Source of the DNA: Scytalidium lignicola
Lineage: Eukaryota > Ascomycota > Leotiomycetes
DNA: 64,000 nucleotides
Assembly (NCBI GenBank): GCA_002812745.2
Contig: NCSJ02000183.1
Coordinates: 1 to 64,000, forward strand
Direction: 5' to 3'
Part shown: positions 58,590-64,000 of the stretch, piece after piece
Layout of the letters: the number at the start of each line of letters is the position of its first letter
How positions within the stretch are numbered: the first letter of the stretch is position 1
Translations under genes and position numbers: made by a program
Notes under the pieces: model-generated
The model's database searches: none
Seen by the model: the letters and a program-made list of their open reading frames with translations, nothing else
What the model was told of the DNA's origin: nothing

Positions 58590-59522
58590 ATGACGTTCCG
58601 TACACCTGATTCAAACGACAAGATATTCGCCCGTGACGAAGCTTTCTGGAACAATTACCTCAAGGGACGGCCAAAGCCTCCTCAGAGCCTCTTCGACCGA
58701 ATTTATACCTACCACGAGCAACACGGCGGTAAATTTGGCACTGTTCACGACGTCGGCGCTGGAAATGGGCCCTACTCTGCACAACTGCGCTCCAGGTTCG
58801 ATCATGTGGTTGTTTCAGACATCGTCGCTGAGAATGTGCAATTCGCTGAGTCGCGACTGGGTACGGATGGTTTCAGCTATCGCGCTGCCAAGGTGGAGGA
58901 AGCAGATGATATCGCAGAGGGCAGCGTTGACCTAGTATTCGCGACGAACGTACTGCACTTCGTTGATCAGAACGTCGCTTTGGAAGCTATCTCCAAACAA
59001 CTACGACCAGGCGGCACTTTTGCTGGCGCGGGCTTTGGTCCTGCTCTCTTCAACGACGCCAAAGTGCAGGATGTCTGGAACCGTATTAGCCAGCAGGGTG
59101 GACGCGTGCTTTTGAAGACAGCAGATCAGCCGGAGCAGACGATCCGAGTCATGAAGCGGAGCCAAGACGGCTACAATAATGCGCCCCTGGACGAAAAGTT
59201 CTTCCTACCCGGTGCGCAGCGCGTGCATCTTAATATGGGAAAAGGCGGTATCACAGGGCTATTACCACCAGAACTCGCTGGTGATTTTGATGAGCCTGTG
59301 TACACTGGACCGAATGATGTGGAAGTCTTTGACAAGGAGGAGGGCTGGAGCTTTGATTGGACGCTTGAGGATTTCAAGGAGCATTTTGGGTCGTTCCCGC
59401 ATTCTAAAGAAGACCCGGCGGCATTTGTGGAGTTATGGAATGAATTAGATGAGCTGTTGAAGAATAAGAGCCGCCTTGATGGTGTGTTTCCAGCTAAGTT
59501 GATCCTGGCGACCAGACGCTGA
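58590..59522 (+). CDS. Class I SAM-dependent methyltransferase (TpcM/GedG-like)
   Basis: Intronless, 310 residues, first in-frame ATG at 58590 (MTFRTPDSNDKIF). The Rossmann-fold SAM motif I is VHDVGAGNGPYSAQL near residue 50, followed by the acidic motif VVSDIVAENV and the motif VDLVFATNVLHFVD near 120, then LRPGGTFAGAGFG. It belongs to the trans-aconitate-methyltransferase-like (PF08241/08242) group rather than the winged-helix O-methyltransferases, which act on emodin-type phenols. Clusters of this class contain such a protein (TpcM, GedG) likely methylating a carboxylate or late hydroxyl. The exact substrate is unknown. Confidence 0.8.
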   Translation: MTFRTPDSNDKIFARDEAFWNNYLKGRPKPPQSLFDRIYTYHEQHGGKFGTVHDVGAGNGPYSAQLRSRFDHVVVSDIVAENVQFAESRLGTDGFSYRAAKVEEADDIAEGSVDLVFATNVLHFVDQNVALEAISKQLRPGGTFAGAGFGPALFNDAKVQDVWNRISQQGGRVLLKTADQPEQTIRVMKRSQDGYNNAPLDEKFFLPGAQRVHLNMGKGGITGLLPPELAGDFDEPVYTGPNDVEVFDKEEGWSFDWTLEDFKEHFGSFPHSKEDPAAFVELWNELDELLKNKSRLDGVFPAKLILATRR

Positions 59523-60119
59523 ATGGTGGCGGCTGCCCATAGGTGTAGATAGTAGTAAGCCAAGTATTATATCTTGAACCCAAAATAGCAGTCGTAGTGC
59601 AAAATGCATGTTAATGAGTTATTTATCTCAGCTAGTCTACCTAATATCTATATAATTCTGATACTACACTTTTCTGGACACCAGCTTCATGGGCTGGCCG
59701 ACGATAGCTAAGGCTATGGCCATGGGGATGTCAGTATGTTCCAATCCCGGCCGTTCAAACAATTTGAACAGAGCACAAACCACACGGAAAAGACACAGCA
59801 TCTATCCTGAGGGCGGGCACTTGCGAGACGTCAGACGATTCGGTCGACATGCGGCACGGCACTCTGGGTCGGATGCCCGCTGATCTGGTTCGCCGAAATG
59901 TTTCCTAGCGAGTTATGTTCCACCGATCCTGGGCAACCATCTACTATCTAGCGTATATAAAATTACTGCTAAAGTGGAAGTGGTCAACTGCACATCGCAT
60001 TCACTTATCCCCAATCGTTATCGCACGACAGTGGTCAAGTGCATAATCCAACAAAACGAATCACACGAATGACGACACGTACAGATCTACTGGGAACAAC
60101 TTAATACGAAAACGAGAAA
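59523..60119. promoter_or_regulatory. NmrA-like gene promoter region
   Basis: Between tandem plus-strand genes, with TCGACATGCGG at 59844-59854 fitting TCGN5CGR. No other feature. The short frame at 59689-59883 is not supported. Confidence 0.3.
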
Positions 60120-60917
60120 ATGCCACGCACATACGCCGTCCTGGGTGCAACGGGCAACTGTGGCACGGCACTCATCCAGCTGCTGCTCAAAGATCCCAAT
60201 GCCCACATACGAGCATTTGTACGCAACGAAGCAAAACTCATCAGACTTATCCCGAGTGTGGTCGAGAACAAGAACGTTGAGATAGTCAAGGGCAGCATCC
60301 ACGATATTGAAGTGATTACAGCGGCCATTCGCGAGGCTCAGGTCGTGTTCCTATGCGTATCGACAAATGACAACGTCCCCGGCTGCAGAATAGGGCAAGA
60401 CACGGCTACCAGTGTCATTCGCGCCTTGGAAGGGCTGAAGAATGGAGAAGAGACAAAGCAGAACTTTCGCGCACCGAGGCTCGTTCTGCTATCCTCCAAC
60501 ACGCTCGATGATCAATTATCGCAGCACACGCCATGGCTCGTTCGACAGATCCTGCTCCGCTCCGCATCGCACGTATACAAAGATCTGGAGCTGACAGAGA
60601 AGCTGCTGCGCGCGCAGCAGGACTGGCTGCAAACCGTCTTCATCAAGCCTGGAGGGCTGTCCGTCGACGTGCAGCGTGGCCACGCATTGAGTCTGGTCGA
60701 GGAGAAAAGCCCGTTGTCGTACCTCGATCTCGCGGCTGGCATGATCGAGGCAGCCGATGACCCTGAAGGGAAATGGGACATGCAAAATGTGGGAGTCTGT
60801 CATACCGCAGGCCCCGCGCAATGGCCCCGCGGCGCATTGCTTTGCATCAGCGTGGGATTCATGAGGCATTATCTTCCATTTCTGCATCCTTATCTGCCAA
60901 GTACTGGGCCGTATTGA
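60120..60917 (+). CDS. NmrA-like NAD(P)-binding oxidoreductase (TpcG-type)
   Basis: Intronless, 265 residues. The N-terminal Rossmann motif [10 protein letters not shown] (residues 8-17) is the GxxGxxG dinucleotide loop of atypical short-chain/NmrA-like enzymes. AFVRNEAK follows at the NADP-discriminating position, then VKGSIHD and [21 protein letters not shown] replaces the classical YxxxK catalytic centre, and no clear catalytic Tyr-x3-Lys is seen, as in many family members. The C-terminal [16 protein letters not shown] tail is conserved in the group. Such a gene is a regular member of trypacidin- and monodictyphenone-type clusters, where its step is not firmly settled. Confidence 0.8.
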   Translation: MPRTYAVLGATGNCGTALIQLLLKDPNAHIRAFVRNEAKLIRLIPSVVENKNVEIVKGSIHDIEVITAAIREAQVVFLCVSTNDNVPGCRIGQDTATSVIRALEGLKNGEETKQNFRAPRLVLLSSNTLDDQLSQHTPWLVRQILLRSASHVYKDLELTEKLLRAQQDWLQTVFIKPGGLSVDVQRGHALSLVEEKSPLSYLDLAAGMIEAADDPEGKWDMQNVGVCHTAGPAQWPRGALLCISVGFMRHYLPFLHPYLPSTGPY

Positions 60918-61281
60918 ATAAACCGTTGTCCAATAGATCACATGAAAACTACAGTCAAACAGAGCTCGACGTGCCTTTCGTGAAGTGGGCTTTCGGCCCG
61001 AAGTGTAACGTCGGTCAAGGATATCAGTCTCGGAGGGTCGGATGTTGGATCTGCAAAAGAAGTATCGTTGCAGTAGATCAGAAATTGCGTCAGCAAATCA
61101 AAAATCGCGAGTATTAAGTGTCCGAACAAAGAATGTTGGTGCAGGTCATGAGCCACATATCAATGCCTATTAATCTTCGCCGGATGCTTACCCTAACTTC
61201 AATCAATGAAGCACAATTCATCTACTAATTGCCACTGAACAACCATAAAGCCACGGAAGCACACTGCAAGTAGAAAACACC
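60918..61281. promoter_or_regulatory. GST promoter region
   Basis: Contains TTCGGCCCGAA at 60992-61002, a near-palindrome of TCGG/CCGA half-sites, plus further TCGG words at 61011 and 61033. Consistent with, but not proof of, control by the cluster's Zn2Cys6 regulator. Confidence 0.35.
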
Positions 61282-61968
61282 ATGACCACCGAAATTAAGC
61301 CTATCAAGCTCTGGGGCCGCGGCGGCCCCAATCCACCAAAGGTTGCCATCGTCCTCGCTGAGCTCAAACTCCCGCACGAAACGATACCGCAGCCTCTCTC
61401 GAAAGTCAAAGAACCCTCATACCTCGCCATCAACCCCAACGGCCGCGTTCCCTCAATCCACGATCCAAACACCGATCTGACCCTCTGGGAATCCGGTGCC
61501 ATCATCGAGTACCTTATTGAGAAGTACGATCCGGCGCATGAAATAAGTTTCCCTGCTGGTAGCAATGAGGCGCAACACGCGAGGCAGTGGTTGTACTACC
61601 AGGCCAGTGGCCAAGGACCTTATTTCGGACAGGCGAGTTGGTTTAAGAAGTTCCATCCTGAGCGTGTACCGAGTGCCGTGGAGAGATATGTGAATGAGAT
61701 CAATCGGGTGACAGGCGTTTTGGAGGGTTTTCTTGCGAAGCAGAAGGAGCAAGGTTTGGGTGGTGCCGATGGGCCATGGCTGGTCGGCGGCAAGTATTCA
61801 GTTGCGGATCTGGTGTTTGCGCCATGGTATACGGTTTTGGGGTACGTCATCACGCCAGGGGATGGCTTCGATGTTGAGAAGTTTCCTGTGGTCAAGGATT
61901 GGGTTGCGAGGATCTCGGCTCGGGCGGCGGTTAAGCAGGTGTTTGCTAATATCCAGCCGGTGCCGTGA
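61282..61968 (+). CDS. Cluster glutathione S-transferase (TpcF/GedE/MdpJ-like)
   Basis: Intronless, 228 residues, context ACCATGACC. The N-terminal thioredoxin-like domain has INPNGRVPSIHDP and LWESGAIIEYLIEKYDP, the glutathione-binding cis-Pro and ESxAI motifs of Ure2p/GTT-like fungal GSTs. The helical domain contains WLVGGKYSVADLVFAPW, with the N-capping-box Ser-Val-Ala-Asp. The Cys-type active site of omega GSTs is missing (GRGGPNPPK instead). Related GSTs in anthraquinone and xanthone clusters may assist dehydration or protect from quinones; the step is not established. It differs clearly from the CPWAHR-type GST at the other end of the island. Confidence 0.85.
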   Translation: MTTEIKPIKLWGRGGPNPPKVAIVLAELKLPHETIPQPLSKVKEPSYLAINPNGRVPSIHDPNTDLTLWESGAIIEYLIEKYDPAHEISFPAGSNEAQHARQWLYYQASGQGPYFGQASWFKKFHPERVPSAVERYVNEINRVTGVLEGFLAKQKEQGLGGADGPWLVGGKYSVADLVFAPWYTVLGYVITPGDGFDVEKFPVVKDWVARISARAAVKQVFANIQPVP

Positions 61969-62284
61969 GGCACAAGCGGTCGGATGGAAGGCCTGGGCTG
62001 GGATGCACCTAGGAATTGAACTCTGCTGTACAGTACTTATGACGAGAGATGATGCGATGAACCGAAAAAACATCACTCTTGTTATCGCACAGCATACAAA
62101 CTACTATGTACATCGAGTTTGGCCGAGATGAAGCTGTGGCATTCTACTAATAAGTGGCTCTCTTCAGTTGACATCCAGCTACATGTCTGACTTGCTTAGA
62201 CAATTCTTTAAACCATTTTATATTGAGACATCTATGCTCTTTCGCAAACAATCAGCTTAACCGAGGACATAGTCTACAAAGAAT
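61969..62284. terminator. Convergent 3' flanks (GST / regulator)
   Basis: About 315 bp between two convergent genes, containing both 3' ends. No coding motif. Confidence 0.35.
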
Positions 62285-63709
62285 TCAATCCCGTCTCAAA
62301 AACTCAATAATTTCCGCTGACAAGCTCCTTATCCGTTTCCTCACCTCCGGCTCCAGCTGCTCTAGTACCACCGATGAGAACGGCAACGAAGCCATAGTCA
62401 AGACATCCTCGCTGAACTGCGGATTTGCCATGCTGGGTTGGCTACTCGCAGTACTTGCCCTTCTGCTCTGCGGCTCATGTCCACAAGCTTGCAGCTTAGG
62501 CGATAACTGGCTCAAAAACCTTTGCACGCGATGAAGTTCAACCAGGACCAGCTGCGCAGACTGGCGATTGTAGTCTCTGCCATTCTGCTGACGGTGAGAA
62601 CCCACAGTCGACTCAGCAGACCTCTGGCGCGGCGAGGGCAGACTACTATATGAATTACCGTTGAAGGTCTGATCCTCGCCAGCGGTGGCCGTCTTCGCAG
62701 CATGGGTGTACCAATCCAGCACCTTAAAGACCACGAGCGCAACGATAGTTAACAGAAAACTGTTGGCGGAGCAGGAGCACTGTAGTATGCGGCTCATCTC
62801 GTCGATGGCGTGCTCGTTTCTAGAAATGATTGTATGAACTCTTGATGGGCACCGGCCACTTGATCTGGGTTCGCCGAGTGACATCATGCATGCTGTTGCA
62901 TCGCCTGCGAAAAGCTTGTTCAGAGTATCCAGTGCGTACGGGAAGCAACGATGCGAGGTTTCGAAGTCTTTGGCAAAATTGCCGTGTATTTCGTTGGTAT
63001 TTGGTAATTGTCCAGTGATTGCATCGGAAGGTAACGACGGAGACCGTGATCGTTCGCCAAACAGGTAGATGATGTCTTCGGGAGGAACTGGGTTGGAGTG
63101 ACTTTTGCCACTAATACTCGTTTTGCTCGAACTGGTAGTCTCTCCACCTGACCATGTGTTCGGTGCATCCGACAACTCGAAATTCGAGGCATCCGGCGGC
63201 GAAAATGTCGGGGAGTTGAAGAATTCATCAAACTCGGAGTCTAGTCCGGGAAAAGTTGAAGGGTTCGACTGCTGCACCGAGTAGGATGGCGATGGTGCAT
63301 GGTCTGCGCATGAGACCGTTGGAAAAGCTTCCGGCCAGACTGATAAGGCTGATGACACCGGACCATCGTTCGTTGTGATCGTGGTCATTGCCAGATCGGC
63401 AGCTCCATCACTTGCTCGACTATTGTGTCTACGGCCTGGTCGTTTCGTGACGAGATACTCACAGCGAGTGACTCTTTTAGCACAGCGTGAGCACGTCGGC
63501 TTCTCCTTGCTGCATTTGACTTTTGATGAAGCGCAGCCATTGCAACTATCTCGTAGCCTCGAGGTATTCGTTGTTGTGAAACTTGAGCGGTAGCCTTGTG
63601 CCGATGACTGCACTGGTGGCTGCTGATCAGAGTGTATTGATGCCATAGATAATTTGCTTGTTTCGTGAACCTGTCTTGCACGACATGAATTGGATAGATA
63701 AAGGATCAT
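62285..63709 (-). CDS. AflR-like Zn2Cys6 pathway regulator
   Basis: Up to 474 residues from the ATG at 63709; a second in-frame ATG at 63646 (MASIHSD) is equally plausible. The binuclear zinc cluster is complete: Cys56-x2-Cys59-x6-Cys66-x6-Cys73-x2-Cys76-x6-Cys83, with the basic KVKCSKEKP loop. A basic linker (TKRPGRRHNSR) follows. The middle part is Ser/Pro-rich, and the C-terminal half carries an AflR-type regulatory domain (SNSFLLTIVALVVFKVLDWY; VLEQLEPEVRKRIRSLSAEI). Homologues (AflR, GedR, TpcE, MdpE) switch on the neighbouring polyketide genes. It sits at the right end of the tailoring genes, where related clusters often continue with an AflJ-like co-activator and the polyketide synthase. 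Confidence 0.87.
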   Translation of the reverse strand: MILYLSNSCRARQVHETSKLSMASIHSDQQPPVQSSAQGYRSSFTTTNTSRLRDSCNGCASSKVKCSKEKPTCSRCAKRVTRCEYLVTKRPGRRHNSRASDGAADLAMTTITTNDGPVSSALSVWPEAFPTVSCADHAPSPSYSVQQSNPSTFPGLDSEFDEFFNSPTFSPPDASNFELSDAPNTWSGGETTSSSKTSISGKSHSNPVPPEDIIYLFGERSRSPSLPSDAITGQLPNTNEIHGNFAKDFETSHRCFPYALDTLNKLFAGDATACMMSLGEPRSSGRCPSRVHTIISRNEHAIDEMSRILQCSCSANSFLLTIVALVVFKVLDWYTHAAKTATAGEDQTFNGNSYSSLPSPRQRSAESTVGSHRQQNGRDYNRQSAQLVLVELHRVQRFLSQLSPKLQACGHEPQSRRASTASSQPSMANPQFSEDVLTMASLPFSSVVLEQLEPEVRKRIRSLSAEIIEFLRRD

Positions 63710-64000
63710 GGCCCTGTTGTTCTAGTCCTCGATATTTTTCCACAGCAAAGAGGTGGATGCAGAGGCGGTTCGGCAGGGCAATCAGACCAGGGACAAGCTG
63801 CTGGCAATACCAATCGTAGCTATCTTGCGTGAGATCTGGAGTGAGATGGCGAGCATTGCCGGCAGCCTCGCGTCATGCATATCCCCTTATTTCTCACAAT
63901 ACCTAGGGTTTCTTTTACGAGCTGCATCTCCCTAACCCTCCGAGCGTAAGTTACAGGCTCTCCCTGTAACCCAACGGCCAAAAGGTAGTGCGCCATCCAG
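63710..64000. promoter_or_regulatory. Regulator promoter region and window end
   Basis: Upstream of the regulator. Contains a short perfect hairpin, GTTACAGG at 63950-63957 and CCTGTAAC at 63963-63970 with a 5-base loop. The frame at 63753-63935 has no recognised domain. No part of a polyketide synthase is visible before the edge. Confidence 0.3.

Noticed and set aside
59689..59883. 64-codon frame upstream of the NmrA-like gene
   Set aside because: No motif; lies in a promoter between well-defined cluster genes.
1..64000. CRISPR arrays, rRNA and tRNA genes, telomere repeats
   Set aside because: None seen. The TTTAGGGTTTTT word near 2720 is a single occurrence inside a GGGT/ACCC block, not a telomeric array.

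Overview
The window is from a filamentous ascomycete (Pezizomycotina) nuclear genome. Genes have short introns of 44-86 bp with GTRNGT-type donors and CTAAC/CTGAC-type branch sites. Gene islands of near-balanced composition alternate with very AT-rich blocks (about 1-4.1 kb, 19.3-26.1 kb, 39.4-46 kb). In those blocks old transposon coding frames are broken almost only by C-to-T and G-to-A changes, the mark of repeat-induced point mutation (RIP). The species cannot be named from the sequence.

Layout: (1) 1-4.4 kb: decayed LTR elements, a Tc1/mariner fossil with 30-bp inverted repeats and an abutting TA-flanked MITE. (2) 4.6-17.8 kb: a glycosyltransferase-like gene, a cupin gene broken by one TAG, a retrotransposon gag remnant, a GPI-anchored cutinase-family esterase, and a head-to-head pair of a phytanoyl-CoA-dioxygenase-like enzyme and a sugar-porter-family transporter. 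(3) 19.3-26.1 kb: AT-rich graveyard with a Ty1/copia ruin and a second MITE. (4) 26.1-30 kb: a MULE transposase with two stops and an ankyrin-repeat gene. (5) 30.8-39.4 kb: a large GH18 chitinase gene (two CBM18 modules, long Cys-rich tail) head-to-head with a multi-LysM gene; both carry many transition-type stop codons but keep their reading frame. (6) 39.4-47.1 kb: AT-rich block with a 579-bp hAT-type element flanked by a perfect 8-bp target duplication, and an integrase-type transposon remnant. (7) 47.6-63.7 kb: an enzyme island.

The enzyme island is the main find. From left to right: glutathionyl-hydroquinone-reductase-type GST, Dal5-type transporter, questin-oxidase-like protein, laccase, EthD-type decarboxylase, DUF1772 anthrone oxidase, SAM methyltransferase, NmrA-like oxidoreductase, GST and an AflR-like Zn2Cys6 regulator. 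This is the tailoring half of a geodin/trypacidin/monodictyphenone-type polyketide cluster: decarboxylation and anthrone oxidation give an emodin-type anthraquinone, the questin-oxidase homologue would open the ring to a benzophenone, and the laccase would couple it oxidatively. The non-reducing polyketide synthase, its beta-lactamase-type thioesterase and a dedicated aromatic O-methyltransferase are not in the window; they may lie just beyond the right edge.

Single 'n' characters mostly sit beside homopolymer runs. In both coding cases tested (7135, 29496), dropping the n restores one continuous frame, so those frameshifts look like consensus artefacts.
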